The notes under the pieces: model-generated
Database searches by the model: none
What the model saw: only the letters and a program-made list of their open reading frames with translations
Told to the model about the DNA's origin: nothing
DNA from: Neelides folsomi
Lineage: Eukaryota > Arthropoda > Collembola > Neelipleona > Neelidae
DNA: 64,000 bases
Reading direction: 5' to 3'
NCBI GenBank assembly: GCA_034687125.1
Contig: JAQGBZ010000077.1
Location: 1-64,000, forward strand
Made by a program: the position numbers and the translations under genes
In this document: piece after piece, positions 40,758 through 55,700 of the stretch
How positions within the stretch are numbered: the first letter of the stretch is position 1
Layout: each line of letters begins with the position of its first letter

Positions 40758-43700
40758 ATGGGGAGGAGATCCTTCGGATGTTCATCGAAGGAGCGGCGGG
40801 TTTTGGCGTGGCTCCTCCTATCAACTTCCTACACTTTACTCGTTCTAATTCAAGGTAAAATCATTCTTCATTAAATTTCATAATATTACTCAAAAAATTG
40901 AACAGAGGCCCAACTATTCTAGCGACCTTACATGGAAAGTCCATTAACAGATTAAAAAATTAGGGACGAGTGTTAAAAAGTTTGAATAAATCTTTCCCCA
41001 CAAATTATTTAATCCATTATAGTTCTGACGGAGGAACCATTTGTTAAATTTAAATATGAATTGCCAATTCATTAAGGAATTGTTATAACCTCATTCTGTC
41101 ATCATTTTTATAAATATTTCATCATCATCATTACATTATGAAAAAAATAGCTTTACATACAATTTAGACCAGTCGTTTAATAATCTTATGAAATACATAT
41201 ATCTGAAACATGATATAAATAGTATCGGTTATAGTCCTACTGATATTTACCAAGGAAGGAAAACTCGTCCTCGTCGTGGTTGCTACCTGGTTTCAACCCG
41301 TAACTTATGTAAACAGTAGAGGTTGGATTTATGAGGAAGGTTGAGTGAAAGTCGGTTCCTTTCTCCAGGTGTAGATGAGGTGTAGATACCATATAATACT
41401 TACCTGTATATACAGATACTTAAATATAAAATACTCACATAAAAGTATATTTGCTACACTAAATATATAGTAGTAGCGACTGCCAATAAAAGTTGTACAG
41501 GTGCGCATATAACTTTTACGTTACTTATTTTTAATACTTTATACGCCAAATCCATCTATTCATAACACAGGAAATGTGATTTTAGTTTAAATGGATATAG
41601 AGGAATAAGATTGTACAGGTACTTATAGATAAATACAAAGTTATAGCACAGAAGTTTGCCAATTTCATGGGTTGGAGTTGAAGTTATTCAGCCAATCTTA
41701 TTCGAACTCAAACACGCAAATCCTCAAAATAACCAAAATCTCATGTACTCATACAATTAAGGGTTGTATACCTATTCACAAAGGATTATGTTATCGCCAT
41801 TACTGTGAGCATTGATGGAGCGGAAGCCTAATACAATATTCTATGCATTTGAGCTTAAATTTTTCACTGGCATTGTATCTTTCTCGTTATTATACTGCAT
41901 TGTGCCGAATATTCGGCCATACCATTATATTATTATTAGTCACTAATTGATTAGGTATATTATTATACATGTAAAATGTATGTAAAATTCCAAATATTAG
42001 TATTTATTAAATATAGAAATAGCGAGGAAACAACTGGCTTTGAGAACATAATACTGAATACATACAATTTGTTGTGAGTTCGGTACTTTGTAAAGTTTCA
42101 TTCAATATACCTAAACATTCAATTTGTATCCTTTGGGTGTTTTGAAGGTAAACAAATATATAGTATTATCTGTATAAATTGAATTTGTCAACCTCAGCTT
42201 ACATTTTACTTAAATGTTAATTAAAACGGTAGTCCACATTTAAGAAACCTAGGCCAAGCAAACTCAATAAACTTGCAATGTCTTTCTCTTTTCCTCCTCC
42301 TCAACAACTACCATTATTTTCATATTCATTCAGTACATCAACCATAGGAGAAGGGTTCTTTCCCAAGTGAGATAAAATGATATATTGTGATTGTCATGTT
42401 GTTGATATTCTTCATACTTACTACATTTACATAAGTATATCAAACCATACTACAAATACTTATTTAATAGTTAAACGCTCACAAGAGGATTGTATTTTCC
42501 TTTTTCACTGAAAGTGTTAAATTGAATGGGTGAAAAATAAATATAAAATTATGCAATCTTTAGAAAACTCCAATGTTGGTGAAGTTGCAAAGGGGTCGTT
42601 TAAGTGCAATTTTATGTTGGCGATAAACTTGAATTTCCGCCCCACGAAACCAAATCACTTATAGCGAACTTTTAAAAAGGGTGAAATGAAGTTTAAAGCT
42701 GTTCTTCGAATGTTACGAATGTGTCCTCAAGAGACAAACATAAATAAACCATCATGTTAGTTGCTCAATGTGATTGTAAACTTCATCCGCATCCTAGAAT
42801 TTAATTAGTGGCCAGACGAAGAAGAATCGAGACATATCGACATGCTTAGAACGCACGGTATTAAAATGAATGCGAATCTGTGGGAGATTTAATTAAACTT
42901 CGTGGATTCACACATGTGGGCCGAAAGGGCTGGGTTTCATTAATGAACTTTGAGATTTGAGAAATAGGAATGGAATTAAACGGAATCTCGGTAATAGCAT
43001 TTGAAGGCAAGTTTGAGTGCAGTATATTTAACTTTCTCAAAACTTCAATTCCCCACATACTCTTCTCAACTTTCTTATCACACTCTAAACTGCTCTAAAC
43101 TAAGAATTGTAAGTATACATTTATGTACATTCTGTATTTATTTACATTCATTCGTCATTAAAGTAGATGTAGATGTGTTTGTTTCAAAACTTCGAGATTA
43201 AATTACCTTTTCAGCTTTTAATTTCATATTGGATACTTTTACACGGGACAAACACCGTTATTACATTATATTTAATTGTATATCATTGATATTAGGTATA
43301 CTATATTTTAGTGCACTAAAATAAAATGCAAGGATGGAGTTACATTAAGATCTTAAGGATGTACAAATTTTGAATGTATTTATTCAATGGAGACAAAAAT
43401 AAATTGAAAATAGGGGTAGTCATTATAATATAGGCATTATTATACAATATTAGTTGTTATTTATAAGGTATAAATAAGAAGCTTTTGAACATGTTTAAAG
43501 GGATATTTAGATGACAGAATCTAAATAATTTGGAAAGAAATAAATTATAAGTGAGAAAGAACTGAAGCCTCTCATTCTTGTTAAGAAATGAAGTTTTCCT
43601 CCTCGAGCCAACCATTGAGCCTCAGAGAAAGAAATTTAAATTTCCCATCGTTTGCTCCTAAGAGACACTCGAATTTCATCTTCTTTTTGGATGAGGAGCG

Positions 43701-46700
43701 TGGAATTAAGGGGGAAGTTCCACTTGACGAGTCGGATCAATTTTTTATCCGAGGTATGGAGCAGGAGATGAGAATATTCCGCCTCATCCCCTTATCATTT
43801 TTACATGAGACCTTTCTCAAGGAAATGACAAGAGTATTCATATTATCATCTATTCATCTCCCCCTCATAAATTACTCTTTTTATTAATGCGAACTCACAG
43901 GTTTACAAAATTTTAAATTAAATTTTTTTATCACAAATCTACCAAAGCCTTCATAACTCCAGTTGCTTTCCATATGATACATTAAATTATTAATATTTTG
44001 TCTATAAAGTATATTACCTATATTATTACAGCCATCTGTTCTTAGAAAATGTTTATAATGAAATAGCAATAGATAATCGGATTTTCTCCCAATCGTTTCA
44101 ACTTTCATACGAGTACAAGAGTCGGAATCTTTCCAATTTATCTCTTAGAATCAACATCATTTTGATGGGAGAAAGGTGGGATTTAAAGGGTGAGGAAGGT
44201 AATGTAATCGTTGACACTCCTCCTTGTGCTTGAGAGTGTAGAAGTATGTTTGTGATTAAGAGTGAGGTGAGAAGATCCTCTTTCCTGACAGCTGCTCCTG
44301 TAAATGTGGGATAGGGCAGGGTGAGGAGAACGAGGCTGTGCACTTATCCTCATCCCTCAACGTCATCCTCGACCATATTCTTAAGAGTTGACACGGGGAG
44401 GCACGCCATGAAAGACCGAGACCCACCAACCTCTTCACTCCAAATCCCATCAATCCTCGCTATTCTTTTACGCATATCGCATTTATTCAACTTCTAACAT
44501 ACATTTCATTGTCTCTTAATGCTATTTTTGAATTTAGTTTGAAATGGCTTTTCTTCTATTCTTTAATTAGGTGTGTAACTATTTGAAGTCTTTCCGAGAA
44601 AAAAGTATTTAAGTAGTACAGATAATATATTCATTTTGCATTGATGTGAATTGTGAGATATTTTCACAGACAAATACTAGATTAGAACAAAGCGATTAAA
44701 GAGTTAGAATATCCATGTTCTGACGCATGTTTGTTTTTAGAAGGATTTGTTCCATGGATTTAAAATGTGGTTGAGTATCGGGAGTTCCTTATGGATTTAT
44801 GCACTTCCAAGAAAGGGCAAATCTCACTACATGGTCATCTCCTATCTTGAGAATTGAATGGGGGGATTGGAGAAGGGCGAAAAGGACGGATACAAAATAC
44901 CTACTGCGGAGTATTGTAAATGTCCTTATCCCTTGTCGAATGAGGATAAGAAGGGAGTTTGGAAGGGACGAAGATAAAATCATGTATCAAAGTGGAGCTG
45001 GAAATACGAATGCAATCTACATAATAAATACGAAGGGAAGAGAGGAAAGATCAATTCTAAGACCTCTACGCCACACACACACACTTCCTACATACATGCA
45101 TATAAGTACACTTCCTAGGTTCATTGGCGAGAAACCTTGAAGAGTGAATTCTTTATATACTGATAAAAACACTCACTACATGGTTTTATATGGAGTGAAT
45201 ACGGGGATTGATAGAGGAAGTTTTTGTAAAGATGAGTCGGATGTGCCTTTAAGAATCTACTGCTTTCTTCAAAATGATCAAATATAAATAGTCTTTCAGT
45301 ACAAAACTATTGAAAGTACAAAACTATAAGTTACAGATGTATCCATCTGTACGTATGTATGTATTTTCTATGTGTAATAGGAGTTGGCATTGTGTAGCAA
45401 TACAACTATTATTGGTGTCCTTTTAAAAACGAGGAGTTTCGTGCTGAAGAGATGAAACTGTAAGAGACATGAGGATTGTTCGGGTTCTCGATTCTTCCTT
45501 GATAGAGAAGTGAATGGAGAAGAGATGGTGGAGTTGTTGAAGATTGGAAAGAAGAGTCTTTCATTACTTTCCCTTTCACTCTCCTCTTCTCTTTTGTTGG
45601 CCGAAGTCCCGATGAGATACCAATGACTCGATTCTATACACTCAATTATTGAAGAAATATATTCCCTTTTCAATACTAAAATTTCATTTCGCGATACTCC
45701 ATACGCAGATATTTCAAAAGAAACTTTTGCATCAACTAAAGTTAATTTCTTTATATGACTAAATACATTATGCATAAATACTATACAATATACCTGTATA
45801 CTATTTCTAAGCATTTTCACCTTTTATTTTATTTCAGTCACTCAATTTGCTTCGCAAGTCCTTCGAGATGTTTTCAATTTCAAAATTATACATAGATATT
45901 TTCCAATTATTAAAAGATGAAAGATAATTAGAATACAATCAAATGACTATAGTACTGAACATTTAAACTGATAAAGAATGTGTATATTTGGTACTTATAA
46001 CGTGTGTATAGCTAGGAGAAGCAAAAGTGTACCCAAATCGTTTATAATATTCGATAAAGAAAACTCCCGAAGGCAAATGAAAATAGTCCAACGGAAGAGT
46101 AATAGTAATTTAGAATTTGCATAATAATATTTCGAAAAGGGGGAAATGATAATAGTAGATGAGATTCAACTCCATTTTTGAAATTCTGATAAAGAGATGG
46201 AAAATATAAAACTAATAAAATATAGTATTCTCCCATTTTTCATCTCCTTACCTCGTCCTGGAGTTTGAAAAAGTGTCGAGCTATTTAAAGTTGAATTTCT
46301 CTCTGCTTTATCAAATGTCCACAATTTACTCTTGAATTTCCAAAAGTTTGAAATGTGGAGACTTGAGGAGAGGAATTGAAAAAAAGTGATGAAGTCATTC
46401 TAAAATAATTGGTCGGGTTGACTTCATGTGTACCTTCAACTTTGGAGAAAGCTCCTTGGATCGTTTGAGCATTTGAGTGTAATAAGAGTTAAGTAAGGAT
46501 ACGACGTCTCTGGAGATTTGAAACTCCGTAAGTAGTAGAGGAATAGAGAGAAAGAATCTCCTCATCCAAACGAGGGATTTTTTCTTTAGTTTTTTTAAAA
46601 GAGAGTTTCTTCCGTCCCGCCTCCACTGATTCATGGGAAAGACCAAAGACGTAACGAGTCGTATTGGAGTGCGTGTCCCCGACTTCCTCACATAATGATT

Positions 46701-49700
46701 CTTTGGCAAGTTTGCCAAAGTTCATGTTTATATTTGCTCGGCTTAATCGAATTTTCCACGTTCTTCTCTCATCAACTCATTATCAGCCACCGTGTGTCTG
46801 CCCATCTCTACCAAATCCTCTTAATTGAAATACGCACCAAAGTTCCACATATACAGGTACTAGGTATACCATATAAGATATAGCCAATTTTCAACCTTTT
46901 TGTCACATCATATTAGATTCTTCTATAGACTATTAGAAGAACATTATTAGAGGCCAAGAAAACATTGAACCTTCAAAGACAAACGCAGAGGTTAAATCAT
47001 TGTATTGTAATCATCCGGATAAAAAAGGAACGGTTCATATGGCTGTACACGGAAAGGATATTAAAAAATTTTGGTTTAGATTTTGACAAAATTTAAGGAG
47101 TAGCGGTCGATGAAATGTTGACAGGGGAGTTTCGGAACATTTTGAAGGAGAATCCAATATATTATATTGTCACGTACCATGAGCCCCGGAATGAAAAAAA
47201 TAACGTTTATCCATCCAAGAGACGACAATTGACCTTATTTACCCTCCAAAGTAGAAGATGACAGGGAGGAAAAAAACTCCCCTACCTCACCAGCACATCT
47301 AAAGCTTCCTGAGACTCCTTTATGTCATACGAAAAGCTTTTATATTGGAACCCAAGTGGAGAAACACACAAGATAGTCACCGAGACCTCAGCAAACTTTT
47401 TTATATTGCTGGAAAATTGAATCTTTGTAGGCTTATAAACTATAAACAGATGTTACATTTAATAGTCTCCAACCTTCAGCCTATTGGGAGAATGCTTATG
47501 TCTAACCATTTAAACTGAGATTTTAGTCATTTTTAATATATTTTAAGTTAAAAGGATTGTTAAGTTTACATTAGCGATACATATATCCTTTAGTCTGCAC
47601 CGCACCTGTTTATACTCCAATATAAAATGGCTTCTGTCCTATATGCATTAGCTCAGCTTATCAGTCTCTTTATACTTCCTCAATGGTAGTATGTACCATA
47701 TTTATTTATACGTAGAACCCACACATGCAGTTTTATTCGGCACGGCCAAAGAATGAATATGAGAGTAAGTGTATCTTTTACAATTTTACTCCTTCCTCCG
47801 CGACGGCATGGTTGAAAAGAGTTTCCTCAAAATAAAATATAGTCAAAATAAGCACTATTTCTTCCTCCGGACAGTTGAGGGTGACAAGCGAAGTATGCGG
47901 CAAAAGAAACTATTTGAGGAATATCCTTTCTAAACATTTACATGAAATACACGAGAGCATGTTTTAATATTCTAAAACGGCTCTAATCAAACTGAAGGTA
48001 CTGATAGAACGGAAATTGGACGAACTGTGTGTTCCTGTTCAATAAATATCCTAGACTATTTATACAAATACATGCACAAAATAAAATCTGCACTATGATA
48101 TTAATATTATTATGATACATTATGAGTATGTGGTTATGTACATAATATATATTTAATATATGTATAAATGCAGTTATTGAATAATAGTAATGGAGTAATG
48201 ATGAATATAATAAGTAATTGATTTGAGAAAGTTTAAGAAAAATGCAAACCCATTTATTATCTTAAGCCAGTACAATAAACTCCGCAAATAAAGATATGTA
48301 TAGACATTATTGCATAAACAGAAGATAATCTATGAATAAGAGTTCCACACATTCCCTGGTCTCTATTATGAGTGTGAGTGGGAGCATTAATGTGGATTGG
48401 CAGCTTGTCAACATCACTTTCTCATCTTCATGGGAGTACATTTCCTATTCACCCTTCCAGCATAAATGGTGTGTTAAAGAGACGGTTCTGACTGCTGACT
48501 CCGTTCCTTTCTCTACCATGGTCGGTTGTTCGAGGAAAAGGCTTCCTAATTTGTATGGTGTTTGGATTCATATAAGCGAAGAATGAAATGAGTATATTTA
48601 TACAGGGGAAAATTTGAGGGAACAGCAAGTTTTACTAAAGCCATAAATTATTGTCGACTCAAATGGAGTAATGATGATGAACCCGTGTTCAACAAAGAGT
48701 GAAATAGACGTTTCATTTTACAGGGCATCCCAACTTGGGCGATAGCATCCAAAGTCCCGTGGCTGTCGTGGAAGGAGAAAACGCCCCGCTAACTTGCGTC
48801 GTTCGAGACTTGGGCCTCTCAACTGTCGTTTGGAAAAAATGGGAAAGTGGGAAGGCTGGACCGAAAATACTCACGGCTGGAGACACCCGCGTGACTTCAG
48901 ACGAAAGAGTCAACATCATTCATGACAAAGGTTCAGCTAATTACGCTTTTATTTACTTTTCTATCCGCTAAATTGTAATAACTATCTTCAGCATATTATT
49001 TAGTATTTAGCATCCACTTAAATGTGCCTTTGGGAGAATATAAACACGTGTTAGGAATGAAAAAATTGGGGTGAGGAAACAAGGGAATGGAAAGAATTAA
49101 ATTAGTTTGAGGTCTTTTGGGAGGGGATGGTAAGTTGAAGAAAGTTAGCATATTTTGTCGCGATTTATGTTGGGCGATAATAGGAAGGACGATAGGGGAG
49201 CTTGAAGGTTGAACATAGGATGGTAAATTGAGGAAGGGCTTGGGAGTAATGGTGTAGGAAAAGTGAAGGGCGAAGAGCGATAAAGGAATCAGTTGCATAA
49301 TTTCATTCACGCCGAACCGAGGGGAGATTTTCACTGGAAGAGAGATTCAATTCAATATTCATCGAGTCGAAGAAGAGTTAAGGAGGAGGAAAGAAGTCCC
49401 CATGGATTGATAAAATGAATTTACTCCTCAACCCGCCAACCCTCACCAACACTCCCTTTCCTTTTAACTAATAAGGAACCGGGCAATGGCCCCCGTTATT
49501 CATCATAGCCTCCCATCAGACCTTCGAGATATACCGGGCGTCTCGTTCCGGCAATAGATTTCCGTATTCTTCTTCATCTTGGCACAATACATCATGTATC
49601 TTGGAATGGTTTATATGAAAGAGAGAACATTATCATCCTAATGTGTGTCTTGGTAATTTAAACTGAATAGGCTCTCTTTGGCCAAAGATTGAGGGAAATA

Positions 49701-52700
49701 CAGTGAGAGGGAACGTAGTTCATATTCTCAAACTGACTCTCATTTCCACTTCTCAACTCTTCCGCTTCCCTTTTATAGCCGGGACATAAAACTAGTTATT
49801 CTTACATTAGAGTTGAAGAGAAAAAGCGGAATGTTATTAAATTATTATCTATGGAAGAGATGGGAGAGAATGGATTGAGTTTGAAGTGGCCCTAGGCTTT
49901 GTTCCCTGCTCAAGAATTAAAGACCAATTTACAAGTCAAAGAGTCAAAGGGAATTAATGGAGGAATGTAGAGAGAGAGAAAACACTTTTAGCTAGTTTAG
50001 ACTTACCAATTATTAATATCAAAGGTCGAGGCTTGAAAAATCTATACAAAAATTCAATTATCTTTTGTTCCATTCTTGAAACAAATTATCTTCATGTTAG
50101 AACATTATAACTTTTCCCTAATATTTTCCCTCTTTTATCTATTTTGACTTTCATCTGATTTTATACTTTGTAGATGGTTGACTGATTAAAGTCGAAACTA
50201 GTTTGCATATATCATTTTTACCTTTACCTATTCATTTATTCCCATAAACTGAGTTTATGAGTTTAGGAAGATTTGTTTGTTCAACTAGGGGAAATATTAT
50301 GTAGATAAAAGAACTTTTGATCAACTTTGTGTGTGTGTGACAAGGAAGCCAATGATCAGGGCACGGAAATTTTTCTATTTGCATTGAGATGTAATGAAGA
50401 AGCTTCTCGCTCATGGGTTCCTCAGAAGGCTCAATGGGTATTGCAGGTGGTGACGTGTGGGTGCTGGCAATTCGGGGAGCCAAAACTTCCGACTCTGGCT
50501 TATACATTTGTGAAGTGAATACAACTCCTGTTCTCAGATCATTCCATAACCTCACTGGTGAGATTTCTTGGCCTGCTATTTCATTTATTTCCATCTCATT
50601 CACTACAACTCATATTCAGAAATAATAAATATTAAAATTTACAATGTGTTTCAATTCCAGTCATATCATTATCAATTCAACCTCCGAATTTCACAATCTC
50701 AGAACTTCCCTCTGATGGAGCGGATATTACATTCGAAGATGTATATTCAAGTTACAAGGTAAGTAATGTATCAGTAGAGTATACTGCTCTTTATTACTAT
50801 ATCTATAGGAGTACCTATTAATAGGTTAGGTTAGGTTCGAATACATTACCTGTTATATCATTGAACTGATCAAGGGTAACAGAAGAGAGACTGATATAAT
50901 AGAAAATGAAAGAGAATAAAATGTTTTTTACTTAAAAAATTGCAACTTTCACCCACGCCATAAATTATGGTATACTATACATAGGTATATTTCAACATAC
51001 GTATGTATGTATGTGATATTTATAAAGGTAATCTTTATCGAGGTACTATTCCTAATATTGGGATCTACAAAACATAAAAAGTTAAACTGCCAAAGTATAA
51101 GAGATGAGTAATGGAATGATTTTATTTGTTGAAGACTTTAGCACATATAGGAAAATTGATGATTTCGCTTATGTTCTTCTAATGAGAATTTCATCCTCGA
51201 GACTTTTGTTTCAAAGTTATAAAGTTGAAGTGTGGTCGAGGGAGTTATTATTGATTTTGAATTTGGATTGAAGGGTTCCGGGTCGATTTTGAGCCACAAC
51301 TACACTTCTTGCTGTGTCTCCCACAACGTGTCGAAAAGCTGCCTTGGATTCTGCACACTTCAATCCATTTTAGATGGAACACCAGGAGAACCTACGCAAT
51401 GCGAAAATGAATTCCCTAAAATTGTTAAATGCATGGCGGGTAATTAACTTATTTATCAATTTACAAATAATATACTTAATTAGCTTCATTAAATCATTTC
51501 CCTGCACTCTAACTTTTGATTTACAAATATATTTAAAAGTATGTATATTATACCTAAGTAAATACAGGAATATGTAATGTATACCGAAGCACCCCATGCC
51601 TATGTAATTACAAAATATTTTATGAATTGAAATGACCGTACTTTTATCTACAAATGTAACGTTTGTTGACGAATCATATAAATAATTAAGTATATTTGAA
51701 TTTAGATGGACGGAATCATATCCCATGTTGTGTGAGAGAAGGAGTTCCAGACATCTGCCAGGATTTATGTCGGGGAGAGTACACCACTGTTACAGATAAT
51801 GTCAAAACACATTTCTCTTGTCCATCATACATCGAGCGGACTCTTAGTTGCATTGCTGATGGAGTTGGTGAGTTGGAAAATGATCACATCAATTTTTATC
51901 CCTCTACTCATACAGTCAAAACCCTTTTCTGATTTACTCGGGAGTAAAGTGCAATACAAGTGATATTTGAAGAAGTTATACGAATGTAACTTGATAGCCT
52001 TCGTCTTCATATAATCTATAAGAAGTGCAAGGTGTGGAATGAAAATGAGTTTTTATTTTTGTCTAGAAATCCTTCCAAGCGAACCTCTTGACATTGAAGC
52101 CATAGCTGTGAGTTCGACGTCGATCAACGTGACGTGGTCGGTTCCTACTCAAAATGGAGATACAGTTACAGAATATCGAGTCAACGTCACAACACTCCGA
52201 GAATTCGACGCTCCATTTACTGGCCTTGGCTACGGGACAGACAATGCTCCCGTACAAGTCCAACCCGAAGAGGAAACTAAACACGATGTAATGTTGGCTG
52301 ATTCTCCTGATCCATTTGCTGTCGAAGATTCTTATGCGTCCTACGCGGCTAAAAACGCTCCTTCAGCAAAAATGAAAAATGCAAGTCTTGATTTGAGTAA
52401 TCGAAAGGAAGAAACCGCAGAGGAGAAAGTTGAGGCCAAAATGATGCAAGTGAGCATTCACAGCGATCATACGTTTGCTCTCATTAAAGACTTGAAACCA
52501 TTCACCATGTACGAGATCTCAGTCATTGCATTTAACATCCACGGCGGTTCGTTGCCATCATTTAAAATTCGAACTCTTACTCTCGCACCCGGGCTTATTC
52601 GCCCAAAACCTGGCGAAGCACCGAAGATCCCTGATATTAAAACATGCTGTGTGAACAACGGCGTGAAATCGTCAACGTAAGTATTTTCCCTTTTGTATCT

Positions 52701-55700
52701 CAAAAATCTCAAATGCAAGGAATGTATTGAAAGGGCCTTATCTGAGGTTGATAAAGTAAAAAGACAAGAGAGCTTCTATTTGTCTCCTAATCGTTAAAAT
52801 TCAAGGGAAGTATAAGAGGAGTTTTCTCCCTCGATGCCTTGACTTAACATAGTTGGCGATGGGATCGGGTTCCTTCTTTCCCGTCATCATCATGTTAAAG
52901 TGAACACATTTCTAGGGAGGGACGTGTCGGGGCATAAAGTTAGGAAAAAGATACTCATCGTATTGAACATGCTTAAGTTCGAGCGGTGAAAGTCAACTAC
53001 CCTTCCAAATACCACGATAATAGAGATAACATAACTGAAACGTTATAAAATATAAAAAGAGAGAAATATTACATCCAATACTAACAATAAAAATTTATCA
53101 TATACCTAATGCACAATGGATTATTTTTCTTCCGAACCTATTCCCATATATGGTTAAATGGATACAGCCCGTTTCTACATTTAAGATACATGTATAGTAC
53201 ATACATATTACATAAACCAGATTGTCGAGATATAGGGAAAGATAGGAAGTGATTTGACTGGGATGAAACCGATGATGGTCTCTCGTAGGTGCGTGACGAA
53301 ACTCTGCGATCCGAAGATGACAACTAAGATTGAAATCCCGGATTTGATGATCTGCGCTCCATGGACCCAGGAAGTGTTCACTTGCTTGGCCGATGGCCGC
53401 GACCACACGCCTTGTTGCAGAGAAAGAGGAATTCCTGCCCCATGTTCTGAACTATGTTCCGGGAATGTCACTCGTCTTGATTATCACTATTTCAAGTAAA
53501 ATATCTTTTCTTTCTCTTTAATCATAAGTCCTCAATCCATCCTTAGTTTCAAATCCATCATTATAATGTATTTATGGGATTAATTATTTAATGAATTGTC
53601 CTGAATGTGGAATTGTTAATAAAAAGTTCAATTGGTTAAAGGTGTTTGAGATACATGGAAGAATATTCCAACTGTTTGATGGAGGGCTATGGGGTTCTTC
53701 CTTCGGCTCCAAGTCACGTTCGAGTCTCGAACGTGAAAGAAGATTTTGCACTTATTCACTGGTCAGCTCCGACGACCCTTGCGGAAACTCTCACAGGATA
53801 CAACGTTCATTACCGGCCATTGTCAACATTTGAGAAGGAATACCATGTGATTGAAAATGTTCATCCACCATTCATCCTCGAACATCTCTACACCAATGCT
53901 GAGTATGAAGTGTTTGTCGTGGCGGTGAATGAACACGGGGTGAGTCAAGCGAGTCAGAGGGTTGTTTTCCGAACAGCCGACGCTGAATACGAATTTGCCC
54001 AAGTTGAAGAAAACACTCGAGCTTATAACGAAACGGATTGCTGTGTCAAGGTTTAAATAATATATGTATATCCACCTCAGCATTAATATTCTCAATCCAT
54101 AGGTTGAATTGATTAACTAAAGGTCCGATGTTTCAGGCGGGAATGAGCGACTTGTGTTTGCCACTTTGTTCTTACGATGCCACGATGAGCGACATCCGAG
54201 CATTAGCCCTGTCATGTGCCGCGGATTTTAACACTTTATTAAGATGTGCAGCTGGGGGACGAGATCACCGACAATGTTGTAGCCGTCGTGGAGTTTCAGA
54301 TGGATGTTTAGATATTTGCAGTGCTCGTGTTCCCAACTCCCTCATCTCAATGGCCGAAACGTGTCTTCCCTTTATCGGGAACATCGTACAGTGTTTTGAA
54401 GAGGGAACAGATCTCATTCCTGGCCCTGTCACTGAACTTCATTCAAACTTTGTAACTGATAGTAGCGTGGCTCTCAGTTGGGAACCTCCGGACCTTGGGA
54501 CCCATACCGGATATGAAGTTCACTACCAAATCTCAGACCCAGCCGGCGGTCCGACTCCGAAATCGGTGAGGGCTCTTTGGAATTTTCTTTCAATGTAAAC
54601 TTGCCCTTTAATTTCCTAAACATCATTTCCCTATTTAAGCTCAACGTCACCGAAACTTCAGTGGAAGTTATGAACCTGACAAAAAATAAGGTGTATCAAT
54701 TCTTCGTAGTTGCTTTTAATGAACATGGAAGTTCAGTTCCTTCTTCCATCCTCCAAATAAACATTTCTTCTCTTTGTAAGCCACAGCATTATTTATTTTT
54801 AATTATTCATTAAATTACTCTTTAAATGATAAAATAACACAATTGGGTAATGCAGCATTCAATGGGAGTCGTATTGATGGCGTTGTATCTCAGCCTCATA
54901 GTCTCGTTGTCGCAAGTCATTCCGCATCTTATGTTCAAATTGTTTGGCAGCCACCAATTTATTCTCATCCGACCGACAGAATTATATACAAGTAAGTTAC
55001 AATAAAAATCTACGTTTGAAATCCATATTTTATATTCATTAGGTAACATTACCATACTATGGTATATCCATTCTCTTATGTAAGTATATTTTATAAAAAA
55101 CATTTTAACGATTTTATATAATTGTAACAGAGTGTATCATCGTGGAGTGAAAGAGACAAATGCTCAAGTGAATGGTACGAATGTGAATTCCATCACGTTG
55201 GAAGGGCTTAAGCCCAATTCCCAATACGTTGTTTATGTCACGGGTGTGACAGAGAAAGGAGAATCTCCTGGATCTGAAACGCTAATTGCATGGACAGATC
55301 CTGCCCATTCTCCATATGTTGAGGTTGGTTCAATATTTTCTCTATTGTTAATTGAAGGTGATGTGAAGGTGATTTTTTAAATGAATCTTACCTTGAATAT
55401 TTAATCTCTATGTGTATGTTTAACTTTTTTTTAGCAACCACGAATTCAACCTTCTACATTGATAGAAGGTAAAGCGATGACAATCGTGTGTGTGGCCTTA
55501 GGGGATCCTACTCCTAACATCCAACTTTATATCAACGGGAAGTTCGTGAAGGAACAGAAGAACCGCCATTTGACTCAAATCGTTGAGAATATTACGAGAG
55601 ATATGGAGATCGTGTCTTGCTATGCAGATAATTCATTTGGAACGCCAATGCAAGCCTCGAGAAAGATTCAAGTTTCTCGTATGATTTCGATATTCACATT

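Noticed and set aside
45368-45820. 150-codon minus-strand open frame inside the first intron of the receptor gene
   Set aside because: No recognisable domain, mixed Ser/Ile-rich composition and no splice or promoter context; likely chance.
48332-48586. 84-codon + frame just before the first Ig exon
   Set aside because: Not joined in phase to the signal-peptide exon or the Ig exon, and no homologous Ig or receptor sequence.
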